Source: Viridibacillus soli (GTDB lineage: Bacteria; Bacillota; Bacilli; Bacillales_A; Planococcaceae). From it: DNA of 64,000 nt. Location: the NCBI RefSeq assembly GCF_016612995.1, contig NZ_JAEOAH010000006.1, forward strand, positions 62,001-126,000, given 5' to 3'. Under the pieces are notes generated by a model. The model had not been told where the DNA came from and did not search any database. It was given only the letters and a program-made list of their open reading frames with translations. Numbering within the stretch: the first letter of the stretch is position 1; every line of letters starts with the position of its first letter. Positions 36,732-46,021 of the stretch are shown here, one piece after another. Position numbers and translations under genes: made by a program.

Positions 36732-38117
36732 ATGTTTCGTATTCAAGCTAAAATTACACCGTCATTTATGGAAGCAACATCACTTATAGCAATCATTATT
36801 GCGACAATGGCGATTAGTATTGGTCAGTTCGGTGCAGTACCACATATGCCTATTATTATGATCATTTTATTTTTAATGGCTTACGGCTCATTCAAAAAAG
36901 TTCCTTATAAGCAACTAGAAGATGGCTTAGTTGAAGGTTCTAAAGCAGGTCTCAGTGCTATTTTCATCTTCTTTTTTATCGGTATTCTTATTAGTAGTTG
37001 GATGATGGGTGGCACAATACCAACGATGATCTACTTAGGATTCCAAACGATTACACCGCATTTCTTTTATGCCGTTGTATTCCTTGTTACTTGCATTGTT
37101 GGTGTTGCGATTGGTAGCTCACTCACAACTATCGCAACAGTTGGTGTCGCATTTATCGGTATGGCCAATACGATGGATATTTCTTTAGCGGTAACTGCTG
37201 GTGCTATCGTTTCTGGTGCGTTTTTCGGTGATAAGATGTCGCCTCTTTCGGATACGACAAATCTTTCATCCGCCATCGTCAGTGTAGATTTATTTGAACA
37301 TATTAAAAATATGGGTTGGACGACGATTCCCGCCTTTTTCATCTCATTAATTATTTATGGTGTTATTTCACCAAATAAAGACTTACAGCATGCAGACAAA
37401 ATTGATGCATTCCAAAACGGCTTATTGCAAACAGGTATGGTGCATTGGTATACGCTTATTCCACTTGTCGTTTTAATCATTTTAACTTTGAAAAAAACAC
37501 CCGCTATTTTGACATTAGCAGCTAGCTCGATTGCAGCTATTCTCGTTTCCTACTTCCATACGCAATTTGGATTTGGTGAAGTAATGAACATTCTATTTGA
37601 AGGTTATAAATCTTCTACTGGGCTTAAAGACGTTGATTCTCTACTTTCACGTGGTGGTATTAATAGTATGATGTTCACAATCGCCCTTGTGCTTCTAGCG
37701 CTTAGTATGGGTGGTCTTTTGTTCACACTTGGTATCGTACAAGCTCTATTATCAAAAGTAGAAAGTTTCTTTAAAAGTGCTGGCTCTGTTATTACTGGTG
37801 CCGCTGTTACAGCAATCGGCATTAACACATTAATCGGCGAACAATACTTATCGATTTTATTAACAGGTGAAGCATTCCAAGCGCAGTTCAAAAAGGTTGG
37901 CTTAAAAAGTAAAAACCTTGCACGTGTTATGGAAGACGCAGGTACTGTCGTGAATCCACTTGTTCCTTGGAGTGTATGTGGTATTTTCATCACAAATGTA
38001 TTAGATGTTTCAACTTGGGCGTACTTCCCATTTGCTTTCTTCTGCCTTTTATCACCGATCCTAACAATCGTATTTGGCTGGACTGGTAAGACACTTTCAT
38101 ACATTGACGAAAAATAA
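36732..38117 (+). CDS. NhaC-family antiporter/carrier under T-box control (probable amino-acid transporter)
   Basis: 461 aa with about 11-12 membrane spans. Typical NhaC pieces are FFFIGILISSWMMGGTIPTMIYLG, cited as ILISSWMMGGTIPTM, and GAFFGDKMSPLSDTTNLSSA, the ion-coupling helix. NhaC members exchange Na+/H+, malate/lactate or other solutes. A longer frame from 36648 begins inside the T-box and is not real; the ATG at 36732 has AGGAGG. T-box control fits an amino-acid carrier much better than a pure ion antiporter; the specifier suggests tyrosine. Confidence 0.8.
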   Translation: MFRIQAKITPSFMEATSLIAIIIATMAISIGQFGAVPHMPIIMIILFLMAYGSFKKVPYKQLEDGLVEGSKAGLSAIFIFFFIGILISSWMMGGTIPTMIYLGFQTITPHFFYAVVFLVTCIVGVAIGSSLTTIATVGVAFIGMANTMDISLAVTAGAIVSGAFFGDKMSPLSDTTNLSSAIVSVDLFEHIKNMGWTTIPAFFISLIIYGVISPNKDLQHADKIDAFQNGLLQTGMVHWYTLIPLVVLIILTLKKTPAILTLAASSIAAILVSYFHTQFGFGEVMNILFEGYKSSTGLKDVDSLLSRGGINSMMFTIALVLLALSMGGLLFTLGIVQALLSKVESFFKSAGSVITGAAVTAIGINTLIGEQYLSILLTGEAFQAQFKKVGLKSKNLARVMEDAGTVVNPLVPWSVCGIFITNVLDVSTWAYFPFAFFCLLSPILTIVFGWTGKTLSYIDEK

Positions 38118-38201
38118 ACGATGAAGCCCTTATATTCTTTGATAGTGTTGAATTATGGTACACTAATGCCAACTATTAAATAATAAAGAAGGCGAGAAAC
38201 A

Positions 38202-39362
38202 ATGGATTTTCAAGAAATGAAACAACAGTTATTACAGCGTCTGTTGGATAAAGAATTGGTCACTGCTACAATTAGCCAACCACGCACAAAGTCAAATGAT
38301 ATTAAACGTGTAAAATTAAAGCCAATCGAGCTTAAAGGCATTTACCATATTCAGCTCGAATATCAATATGAACGCATTTTAAAGCATGAAAATATACCAC
38401 TAACTTTAATTGAAACAACACTAAATGAGCTATTTGAGCAATTCCGCCAGTTACATGGGGAATTCACAAACGAAAATATTCAACTTCAACTTTCTAAGAA
38501 AAACAAAGTACTTTGGAAAGTTGAGCAAACAGCAAAGAAAGTTGTTAACCTTTCGCATAATCGTAAAAAAAATTACTTACTAGATCCGGAAACAGCTTAC
38601 CCATTCCTTATCCGCCTAGGTGTACAATCTTCTGATGGCAAAGTGAAAAAGCAAAAGTATGATAAGTTCAAGCAAATTAATCGCTTTATCGAATTTATCC
38701 ATGACTCACTAGATTATTTACCAACAGACCGTACTATTCGTATTCTCGATTTCGGCTCTGGCAAATCGTATTTAACTTTCGCACTTTATCATTATTTGAA
38801 AATCGAGCAAGGTTTAGATATTCGAGTAACAGGATTAGATTTGAAGAAAGAAGTTATCGAGGATTGTGCGCAAATCTCCAAGGACTTAAATTATGATCAA
38901 CTTGAATTTTTAGTCGGAGATATTAATGACTACAATGATGAAACTGCCGTTGATATGGTCGTTACTTTACATGCATGTGATGTTGCTACAGATATGGCAT
39001 TAGCTCGTGCAGTCAAATGGGGCGCAAAAGTTATTTTGAGTGTTCCTTGCTGCCAGCATGAATTGAATTCACAGCTACAATCTACACCATTAGATATTAT
39101 GCTGCAGCACGGTCTAGTGAAAGAGCGCTTTGCAGCTTTAGCTACAGACTCGATTCGTGCAGAAATTTTATCACTCGTTGGTTACGAAGCTCAACTTCTA
39201 GAATTTATCGACATAGAAAATACGCCTAAGAATATTTTGATTCGAGCTTACTACACTGGTAAAAAACAAACAGTTGTTCAAAAAGCACGCTATAACGCTT
39301 TCACTAAATTTTTATCAGCAGAACCATTTTTAGAAAAAGAATTAAAGGAATACATTCAGTAA
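38202..39362 (+). CDS. SAM-dependent methyltransferase (class I)
   Basis: 386 aa. The N-terminal half (1-175) is a helical region without a known motif; the methyltransferase fold starts near 184 with RILDFGSGKSYLTFALYHYL in pieces (ILDFGSGKSYLT, motif I), VTGLDLKKEVIEDC (motif II), FLVGDIND and MVVTLHACDVATD (motif IV). A Cys pair in SVPCCQHE near 283 is notable and typical of this family, which resembles GSTCD-like methyltransferases. Substrate unknown, possibly RNA. GAAGGCGAG precedes the ATG. Confidence 0.75.
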   Translation: MDFQEMKQQLLQRLLDKELVTATISQPRTKSNDIKRVKLKPIELKGIYHIQLEYQYERILKHENIPLTLIETTLNELFEQFRQLHGEFTNENIQLQLSKKNKVLWKVEQTAKKVVNLSHNRKKNYLLDPETAYPFLIRLGVQSSDGKVKKQKYDKFKQINRFIEFIHDSLDYLPTDRTIRILDFGSGKSYLTFALYHYLKIEQGLDIRVTGLDLKKEVIEDCAQISKDLNYDQLEFLVGDINDYNDETAVDMVVTLHACDVATDMALARAVKWGAKVILSVPCCQHELNSQLQSTPLDIMLQHGLVKERFAALATDSIRAEILSLVGYEAQLLEFIDIENTPKNILIRAYYTGKKQTVVQKARYNAFTKFLSAEPFLEKELKEYIQ

Positions 39363-39368
39363 TGATTT

Positions 39369-39402
39369 CTCCTATGCCTATATTTGGTGTAGGAGTTTTT
39401 TT
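39369..39402 (+). terminator. Terminator of the methyltransferase gene
   Basis: CTCCTATGCC and GGTGTAGGAG form a 10-bp stem with two wobble pairs, followed by seven T. Confidence 0.8.
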
Positions 39403-39543
39403 GTATTTAACCTCTTACTATTTTCACAATATCCTGTGAGAAAGATCATATCCACCCTTTCATTTACATGATACAATTCCACAATAAAAGTTAACTAATT
39501 CCATTTTATTGATTTTTTTAACATATAACTATTGACTTTTCAT

Positions 39544-39558
39544 TGATAATGATTATCA
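39544..39558 (+). promoter_or_regulatory. Perfect Fur box of the efe operon
   Basis: TGATAATGATTATCA is an exact 7-1-7 Fur site, extended to ATTGATAATGATTATCATT. It covers a possible -35 (TTGATA), with TATAGA 17 bp further on, 44 bp before the efeO start. Confidence 0.92.
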
Positions 39559-39601
39559 TTACTATTATAGATAAAATCGAATCGTAGAGAGTAGGATATC
39601 A

Positions 39602-40468
39602 ATGAAGTCAAAATCATTATTAGCCATTTTATTAGCAGGAAGCGTAATTGTTACAGGATGTAACAGTTCAGATGATGAATCAACTGAAAAAAAATCTTCA
39701 ACTTTAGCAACAACTAATGAAACAACAGCCATTGACTTACAAGCTGAAGTGGATGCATATAAAGAGTTTGCTATTGATCAAATGGATCAATTCACAACTG
39801 AAACAGAAAAATTCGTTGTCGCTGTAAAATCAGGGGATATTGAAAAAGCAAAAGGAATTTACCCAACTGCTCGCATGTTCTTTGAACGTTCTGAACCAAT
39901 CGCAGAAAGCTTCGGTGACCTTGATCCACGTATTGATGCTCGTTTAGCTGACTTAGAGGAAGAAGGACAAGGCAAAGAAAACTGGACTGGTTACCACAAA
40001 ATCGAGTACGGCCTATGGGTGGATAATACAACTAAAGGTTACGAAAAAATTGCTGATCAACTACTTGCAGATTCAAAAGAATTGCGTGCTCGTGTTGAAA
40101 CAGTTGAAGTAACTCCTAAACTAATGATGACTGGCGCAGTAGACTTGTTAAACGAAGTTTCTACGTCTAAAATTACAGGCGAAGAAGAAATCTTTTCTCA
40201 CACTGACTTATATGACTTCAAAGCTAACATTGAAGGGGCAGATAAAATCTTCACTATTTTAGAAGATAAAATCGAAGCAAAAGACCCTGAATTAGCTAAA
40301 AACCTAACTGAAAAATTTAAAGCAGTTAATGATTTACTAGCTAAATATGAGACGAAAAATGGTTACGTTTCTTATACTGAGCTTACTAAAGAAGACACTA
40401 AAGCTTTAGCCGAAGCAGTAAATCACCTTGGAGAACCACTAAGTCAAATGGGAATCATTTTGGAGTGA
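39602..40468 (+). CDS. efeO: EfeO/EfeM-type iron-uptake lipoprotein (peptidase M75 family)
   Basis: 288 aa. Lipobox VTGC with the lipidated Cys at residue 20, then a Ser/Thr-rich linker and a helical M75/imelysin-like domain. The metal motif H-x-x-E is H132-K-I-E135 in GYHKIEYGLW. It lacks the N-terminal cupredoxin domain of Gram-negative EfeO, as usual in Bacillus (YwbM). It collects extracellular iron for the EfeU permease. Under a perfect Fur box; followed by efeB after seven bases. Confidence 0.92.
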   Translation: MKSKSLLAILLAGSVIVTGCNSSDDESTEKKSSTLATTNETTAIDLQAEVDAYKEFAIDQMDQFTTETEKFVVAVKSGDIEKAKGIYPTARMFFERSEPIAESFGDLDPRIDARLADLEEEGQGKENWTGYHKIEYGLWVDNTTKGYEKIADQLLADSKELRARVETVEVTPKLMMTGAVDLLNEVSTSKITGEEEIFSHTDLYDFKANIEGADKIFTILEDKIEAKDPELAKNLTEKFKAVNDLLAKYETKNGYVSYTELTKEDTKALAEAVNHLGEPLSQMGIILE

Positions 40469-40475
40469 TATTACA

Positions 40476-41753
40476 ATGACTGAAACTAAAGGCGAAAAAA
40501 TACTTGATAAAAAATTTTCACGTAGACAGATGTTAAAAATGACCGGACTTGGCGCTGCTGGTGTGGCAATTGGGGCTACAGGTTTGGGAGGTGTCATCAA
40601 AACTTTCGGTATGGATTTCTTAGATGACGATTCAACAGTTACCAATAAAGTAACCTTCTATGGTAAGCACCAATCTGGAATTGCAACAGATGTTCAAAAA
40701 AATATCTATTTTGCTTCTTTAATCGTTTTAGTTAAATCAAAACAAGAATTGCAAGAGTTGTTCAAAATGTGGACACCTCTTGCTGTTCGTTTGATGAACG
40801 GCGAAATGATTGGCGATTCAATGACAAATGGTATGATTCCTCCAAAAGATACCGGAGAAGCAAAAGGCCTTGATGCTGCTAATCTAAGTATTACTTTCGG
40901 TATCGGACCATCACTATTCGAGAAAAAGGAATTTGGTCTAACATCTAAAAAACCAGCTCAATTAAAAGACTTACCTCACTTTCCAAAAGATCAGCTAGAT
41001 GATACTTATACAGGTGGGGATATTTGCATTCAAGCGTGTGCTGATGACCCTCAAGTTGCTTTCCATGCCGTTCGTAATCTTGTACGAGCTGCTTCAGGGA
41101 AAGTTTCATTGAAATGGTCACAAGCAGGCTTTAATTCAGTTCCAGTAGTAAATAACAAAAAACAAACACCTCGTAATCTATTTGCATTTAAAGATGGTAC
41201 TGAAAATCCAATTACCTCTAGTCAAAAAGATATGAACGAAGTTGTTTGGGTACAATCTGGTGAATCTAAAAATTGGATGACTGATGGTTCTTATTTAGTA
41301 GCCCGTCGTATTCAAATGCACTTGGAAACTTGGGATCGTACCGCTTTAAAAGAACAAGAGAACACATTTGGCCGTCATCGTGATAGCGGTGCACCAATTG
41401 GTAAAAAAGATGAATTCGAAGCAATGGATATCGACCGCAAAGATGACAAAGGTAATTTTGTAGTTCCTGAAACTTCTCATGCCTTCTTGGCGAAATCTGT
41501 CGATGCACGTATATTAAGACGTGCTTTTTCTTACTCTTCTGGAATAATGGATTCAACTGGTTCATATGATGCTGGTTTGTTATTTCTTTCATTCCAAAAA
41601 AATCCGGATCAATTTACTAAGATCCAAAATAGTCTAGGTCGTATAGACAAATTGAATGAATATATTACCCATCGAGGCAGTGCAGTCTTTGCATGCTTCC
41701 CTGGTATTCAAAAAGGGAGTTATATCGGTGAAGCACTTTTTAAAACACTGTAG
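40476..41753 (+). CDS. efeB: EfeB, Tat-exported DyP-type heme peroxidase
   Basis: 425 aa. The twin-arginine signal is S15-R-R-Q-M-L-K21, followed by a hydrophobic stretch GAAGVAIGATGLGG. The DyP GxxDG-type motif is FKDGTENP near residue 240, and SHAFLAKS near 331 contains the candidate proximal heme His. In the Efe system it oxidises Fe2+ (or acts on heme) outside the membrane so that EfeU can import it; B. subtilis YwbN is the same protein. Needs a Tat translocase encoded elsewhere. It overlaps the efeU start by 26 bp. Confidence 0.93.
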   Translation: MTETKGEKILDKKFSRRQMLKMTGLGAAGVAIGATGLGGVIKTFGMDFLDDDSTVTNKVTFYGKHQSGIATDVQKNIYFASLIVLVKSKQELQELFKMWTPLAVRLMNGEMIGDSMTNGMIPPKDTGEAKGLDAANLSITFGIGPSLFEKKEFGLTSKKPAQLKDLPHFPKDQLDDTYTGGDICIQACADDPQVAFHAVRNLVRAASGKVSLKWSQAGFNSVPVVNNKKQTPRNLFAFKDGTENPITSSQKDMNEVVWVQSGESKNWMTDGSYLVARRIQMHLETWDRTALKEQENTFGRHRDSGAPIGKKDEFEAMDIDRKDDKGNFVVPETSHAFLAKSVDARILRRAFSYSSGIMDSTGSYDAGLLFLSFQKNPDQFTKIQNSLGRIDKLNEYITHRGSAVFACFPGIQKGSYIGEALFKTL

Positions 41754-43464
41754 TCAATTTGCGATTATCCTTGTACTAATCGTTTTAACAGCATTGCGCC
41801 CTGCATATGCCGCTGAATCATATAGTCATTTATATATTTCTATAGGTGATGCTATTATGAACTCTAAACAAGAAAAGACCACAGAAGCCGTAGATGCTAT
41901 TAAAATATTTCAGTCTGACTGGGAAAAGGTACCTATCAAATCATCTGCTGAAACGAAAGCAATTGAAACTGCCCTGGATGCAGCACTAAATGCCTCATCG
42001 AAAGAAAGCCGGCTCACTGCACTAACTAAACTTTCTAAAGCATTAACTGCTCTTGAAAAGGCTGAAAATCCAGTAGATGAAAAAGCTGAACGTAAAGCAT
42101 TTTTAAAAATTATAACGCCTGCACTAAATTTGCTAGATGAAGCGATCCAAACGAGCGACTTAGAAAAAATCGAAACACAGTACAACCAATTCAATACCTT
42201 TTGGAATAAAAAAGAAAGACCGGTACGTGAGCATGACATCGCTGCATACGGCCAAATCGAAACACAAATTTCATTTATGCGAATGACACTTGCAGATGAG
42301 AACCCAAGCATTGATACGTTCAAAGATCAATTCAACTTATTAAAACAAGAAATTGAAGATTTTGCTGCTGGGAAAAAAACAGAGGCCAAAACAGGCTCAT
42401 ATTCCCTGCAAACATTACTTGATCTAATCGAAGATACAAAAGATCAAATTGCTGATGAGGAATACTCTAAAGCATCTGCTACTATTAAAAAATTCATCAC
42501 AACATGGCCTAATGTTGAAGGTGATATTCGCACGAAAAACGCTAGCCTATACACGAAAATAGAAAGTGATATGCCTATCATCGCTAGTGACTTAATGAAA
42601 GACAATGTGGATGCTGAGGATATCACTTCTCAACTAAACAGTTTTAAACAGCAAATCCAACTCATTCAAGGTGACCAAAACTATAGTTTCTGGGATTCAG
42701 CGTTAATCCTTCTACGTGAAGGTCTTGAAGCTTTATTAATTATCATCGCACTTGTTGCTTTCTTAAAAAAATCAGGACAAACATATATGGAAAAATGGAT
42801 TTACATCGGTGCTGGAATCGGGATTGGTTTAAGTGCTGTCGCAGCTATTTTAATGTCGACATTATTTAACTCGGCAACAATTAACACAAGCCGTGAAATG
42901 CTAGAAGGCTATATTGGTCTAGCTGCTGCTGCTATGATGATTGGTGTCGGTGTTTGGATGCACAGTAAATCCAATATCAATTCTTGGAACAACTACATTG
43001 CAAAACAAATGAATCATGCAATGTCTAAACAAAGTGTTTGGGCTATGGCCTTTATCAGCTTCTTATCTGTATTCCGCGAAGGTGCTGAAACACTTGTTTT
43101 CTATGCAGGGATTGCACCTAAAATGTCGACTTTTGACTTCACATTAGGGATTATCATTGCACTTGTTATTTTAGCTGTCGTAGCGGTTGTATTACTTCGA
43201 GCAAGTGGCAAAATACCAATACACCAGTTCTTTGCAGTTGCAACGGTATTAATCTATCTATTAGCATTTAAAATTATCGGTGTAAGTATTCATACATTGC
43301 AATTAACGGATGTACTACCAACAACAATTATTAGTGGCCTTCCTGTTTGGGCTTCAACGGGATTCTACCCTACAGTTGAAACACTCATTGGACAAGCGAT
43401 ATTAATCTGTTTAGTAATCACAACATTCTTCTACAAACGCCGTAACGAAAAAGCGGCTGTATGA
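41728..43464 (+). CDS. efeU: EfeU/FTR1-family iron permease with extracytoplasmic N-terminal domain
   Basis: 578 aa. A signal peptide (residues 1-27, ending AYA-AES) leads into a helical extracellular domain of about 290 residues, then seven membrane spans with the two REGxE ferroxidase/permease motifs: LLREGLEALL near 333 and FREGAETLVF near 457. This long form is the YwbL type of Bacillus. The start is GTG at 41728, eight bases after AAAGGGAG and inside the efeB end; a longer in-frame ATG at 41656 would lie in efeB and lacks a site. Last gene of efeO-efeB-efeU. Confidence 0.92.
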   Translation: MKHFLKHCSQFAIILVLIVLTALRPAYAAESYSHLYISIGDAIMNSKQEKTTEAVDAIKIFQSDWEKVPIKSSAETKAIETALDAALNASSKESRLTALTKLSKALTALEKAENPVDEKAERKAFLKIITPALNLLDEAIQTSDLEKIETQYNQFNTFWNKKERPVREHDIAAYGQIETQISFMRMTLADENPSIDTFKDQFNLLKQEIEDFAAGKKTEAKTGSYSLQTLLDLIEDTKDQIADEEYSKASATIKKFITTWPNVEGDIRTKNASLYTKIESDMPIIASDLMKDNVDAEDITSQLNSFKQQIQLIQGDQNYSFWDSALILLREGLEALLIIIALVAFLKKSGQTYMEKWIYIGAGIGIGLSAVAAILMSTLFNSATINTSREMLEGYIGLAAAAMMIGVGVWMHSKSNINSWNNYIAKQMNHAMSKQSVWAMAFISFLSVFREGAETLVFYAGIAPKMSTFDFTLGIIIALVILAVVAVVLLRASGKIPIHQFFAVATVLIYLLAFKIIGVSIHTLQLTDVLPTTIISGLPVWASTGFYPTVETLIGQAILICLVITTFFYKRRNEKAAV

Positions 43465-43471
43465 GACTATC

Positions 43472-43510
43472 AAAAAGAGCGATCAGCCTAATGGCTAATC
43501 GCTCTTTTTA
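43472..43510. terminator. Bidirectional hairpin terminator
   Basis: AAAAAGAGCGAT and ATCGCTCTTTTT form a 12-bp stem continued by AGCC/GGCT with single-base bulges. It ends both efeU and the convergent ABC permease gene. Confidence 0.9.
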
Positions 43511-43513
43511 TAA

Positions 43514-44851
43514 TTATAATTCTTGTCTTAAAGCTTGGATGACATCAATTTTTGTGGCCTTACGTGCCGGTCTCCAGCCAGAAAGTAATGCTACTCCAAT
43601 ACTAATAGCTGAAGCTACAAGTATTAGTTGCCAAGGAATATGTGAGAATACAATATCCGCTTCTTGGAATTGCTTTGAATCAGTAGCCATATCAATAATA
43701 ATTGGCAATAGCCAGTTTGATAAGAAACTAATACCGTATGATATAACAATTGCAATCGCTGTTCCTAAAATACCAATCCAAGCACTTTCCATTAAGAATA
43801 ATCGCTGGATCAATTTCGGACTTGCCCCAATCGCCTTCATGACCCCAATTTCACGAGTACGCTCAGTAACGGCCATTGTCATTGTATTGAAAATACCAAT
43901 AGAAGCAATTAATACAGCAATCGTCCCTACAAAGATTAAACCTACTTTAAATGCTAAGAATATAACATTGATATCATCTAATTGCTCAGTAACTGAGTAA
44001 ACACTTAAACCTTTATCCTTCAGTTTGGCTATTACACCTTTTACTGCTTCTAAATTCGTCGCATGTACTTTTATCTCCGGATAGAACATATCTTTTTCAG
44101 CTTTTATGTTTTTCGAATCTTTTACAGATGCCTTATAAATATTATAAAACTCGCCTTTTAGTTCATGACTAAATAGTATCGTATTTTTAATAAGCCAATC
44201 TTTTGCCGGTTTTTCTGATACACCAACCACTTTGAATGTTAACTCTTTATTAATTGCCTTATCATTATCATAATCTTGTAGTTTTACTGAAATTGTTTTA
44301 CCTACTAGCGATTCCTTGTAACCAAGTTTCTTTGCTTGCTTAGTAGAAGTTGTGTCATTTTCTGCAGATTCCTCATATAACTTTTCCTGCTCTTTCAACT
44401 CGGCTTTCGATAATAAATTCTCTGCAAAATGATAACCGACAACAATTTCATCAGAATTTTGAGGTAGACGACCTTCAGATAATTTACTCCCGATCTTTTC
44501 TTCGTTATCAAAATCAGTCATGTTTACTGGTACGCTATTTGTACGTTCCTCAAATTTTACGTTAGCCGATAGTTGTGCATTTGTTTTTTCAACCACTGCT
44601 CTGACATTGTCCATTTTTCTAATGGCATCTACATCGATTTTCTTTTGAGGATCTCCGTATACCTCAATTTCAGTCACTGTTTGATCTGTTAAGATTCCTC
44701 TTTCCATCGACCCTTGTAAACCAAAACCAATGGATGCTAATACAATTAAAAACGCACAGCCCATAGTGGTTGCTAAAATAGTTGTAAACACACGTAGCCT
44801 ATTTTTCTTTAAGTGTTGTCTAACAAAATCTACTTGATCCTTAAATAACAT
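43514..44851 (-). CDS. ABC transporter permease (MacB/FtsX type)
   Basis: 445 aa. An N-terminal helix (residues 17-40), a 240-residue extracytoplasmic MacB_PCD domain, and three C-terminal helices with the FtsX core (NTMTMAVTERTREIGVMKAIGASPKLIQRLF, seen as ERTREIGVMKAIGAS near 334). Such permeases do not translocate in the classic way; they act mechanically on lipoproteins, peptides or antibiotics. It begins one base after the ATPase stop. Downstream of no two-component system in this window, so the ligand is open. Confidence 0.88.
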   Translation of the reverse strand: MLFKDQVDFVRQHLKKNRLRVFTTILATTMGCAFLIVLASIGFGLQGSMERGILTDQTVTEIEVYGDPQKKIDVDAIRKMDNVRAVVEKTNAQLSANVKFEERTNSVPVNMTDFDNEEKIGSKLSEGRLPQNSDEIVVGYHFAENLLSKAELKEQEKLYEESAENDTTSTKQAKKLGYKESLVGKTISVKLQDYDNDKAINKELTFKVVGVSEKPAKDWLIKNTILFSHELKGEFYNIYKASVKDSKNIKAEKDMFYPEIKVHATNLEAVKGVIAKLKDKGLSVYSVTEQLDDINVIFLAFKVGLIFVGTIAVLIASIGIFNTMTMAVTERTREIGVMKAIGASPKLIQRLFLMESAWIGILGTAIAIVISYGISFLSNWLLPIIIDMATDSKQFQEADIVFSHIPWQLILVASAISIGVALLSGWRPARKATKIDVIQALRQEL

Positions 44852-44852
44852 A

Positions 44853-45539
44853 TTACAATACCTCCTTAACTAATTCGCCATCGTGCATTCTGAATTTGCG
44901 ATGTGCTATATTAGCCACTTCTTCATCATGTGTAATGATGACAAACGTTAAATTCAGTGCTTTGTTAAGACTTTGAATAAGTAGTAAAATATCTTGTTCT
45001 GTTTCTGAATCTAGACTTCCTGTTGGCTCGTCCGCCAATAATATCGGAGGATTCGTCACTAATGCACGCGCAATGCTCACACGTTGTTGCTGGCCACCTG
45101 ATAATTCATTTGGATAATGGTCCGAAACGTTCTCCAATCCAACTTGTTGCAAAAGTTCTTTTACCTTCACCTTACGCTTTGCCGACGGGATACCTTTAAT
45201 CTTCAATGGTAACTCAACATTTTCCAATGCCGTTAGTCCTGGCATTAGTTGAAAGTTTTGGAAGATGAACCCGAAATTTTCTAATCGAAACTGTGCATGT
45301 GTAACCTCATTCATAGAAGCTGTCTCTTGACCGTTAACCACAATTGACCCCTGCTCAGGTGCCATAAACCCTGCAATAGTATTAAGCAATGTTGATTTTC
45401 CGGAACCGCTCTTACCAACAATTGACACGATTTCTCCTCTAGCAATACCAAATGATAAATCCTTTAACACAGGCACCTTTTTTTCCTTGCCCTTCTTCCC
45501 AATAGCAAATGTATGACTAACATTTTTTATTTCTATCAA
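44853..45539 (-). CDS. ABC transporter ATP-binding protein (MacB/LolD type)
   Basis: 228 aa. Walker [10 protein letters not shown] near residue 38, Q-loop [18 protein letters not shown] in part ([10 protein letters not shown]), signature [15 protein letters not shown] near 143, Walker [13 protein letters not shown] near 165 and H-loop [10 protein letters not shown]. The start codon is TTG with AGGGG upstream. Pairs with the following permease. A CTTAAG dyad lies 50-100 bp upstream. Confidence 0.92.
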   Translation of the reverse strand: MIEIKNVSHTFAIGKKGKEKKVPVLKDLSFGIARGEIVSIVGKSGSGKSTLLNTIAGFMAPEQGSIVVNGQETASMNEVTHAQFRLENFGFIFQNFQLMPGLTALENVELPLKIKGIPSAKRKVKVKELLQQVGLENVSDHYPNELSGGQQQRVSIARALVTNPPILLADEPTGSLDSETEQDILLLIQSLNKALNLTFVIITHDEEVANIAHRKFRMHDGELVKEVL

Positions 45540-45588
45540 TTTATTTAAGCCCCTCTCTACTTGCTTACTAAAATTAAGTATACAGTAA

Positions 45589-45636
45589 GAATCTTAAGTA
45601 ATATGAAGGGTAAAGATGAAGAAATTCTTAAGATTC
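45589..45636. promoter_or_regulatory. CTTAAG-centred dyad upstream of the ABC pair
   Basis: GAATCTTAAG (45589-45598) and CTTAAGATTC (45627-45636) are exact inverted complements 28 bp apart; since CTTAAG is itself a palindrome the boxes are also direct repeats with a 34-bp pitch. Such paired sites are often bound by response regulators. No regulator gene is adjacent. Confidence 0.45.
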
Positions 45637-45670
45637 AATATAGTGGCGTTACGGTATTTCTATATTTTTT

Positions 45671-45922
45671 ATCAGGTGTGTCGATTAGGGGAATATTAGG
45701 TTGTTATTTACCGTTAAAATGATTTTTTCACTAACGTATGTTACTACATATTTTAGTTGATTGTAGCGGAGAGTGCTCGACTCCTGCGGGAAATGCAAGC
45801 GTACCGAGACCCTGCACGGAGCGTAGCGAAGGAAGCGGCTCAGTACGCTTGCCCGCGGAAATCGAGCATCCCGTAGCGGAAATCAACCTACCACTTTAAT
45901 AGTAATAGTTGAAATTGGTTAA
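45671..45922. repeat. Dispersed GC-rich intergenic repeat, family A, copy 2
   Basis: The second 252-bp copy of the element at 1624-1875, in the same orientation, with roughly one change in eight to ten bases and several compensating indels. Its core keeps GTGCTCGACTCCTGCGGG near the left and CCGCGGAAATCGAGCATC near the right, which pair as CTCGA/TCGAG and CGGG/CCCG. It fills most of the 45540-46021 gap and ends just before the sigV promoter candidate. Confidence 0.85.
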
Positions 45923-45940
45923 ATAATTTTTTATATAGAA

Positions 45941-45967
45941 GCAAACTTTTCGAGGCACTTCTCAGTC
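45941..45967 (+). promoter_or_regulatory. Candidate ECF-sigma autoregulatory promoter of sigV
   Basis: GCAAAC and CAGTC with a 16-bp spacer resemble the AAC/CGTC type used by ECF sigma factors. Start would be near 45974, some 48 bp before the sigV ATG. The -10 is imperfect. Confidence 0.4.
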
Positions 45968-46021
45968 AAATCAATGTAGTGTTTTCGCGATGCGCTATAT
46001 TTGTAAAGGAGTTAACTAGTC

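Noticed and set aside
37604-38104. 166-codon minus-strand frame
   Set aside because: Antisense shadow of the NhaC-family gene.
41910-42323. 137-codon minus-strand frame
   Set aside because: Antisense shadow of the extracellular domain of efeU; Ser-rich composition typical of antisense frames.
43461-44000. 179-codon plus-strand frame
   Set aside because: Antisense shadow of the ABC permease gene; no ribosome binding site, low-complexity Ile/Ala composition, no recognisable domain.
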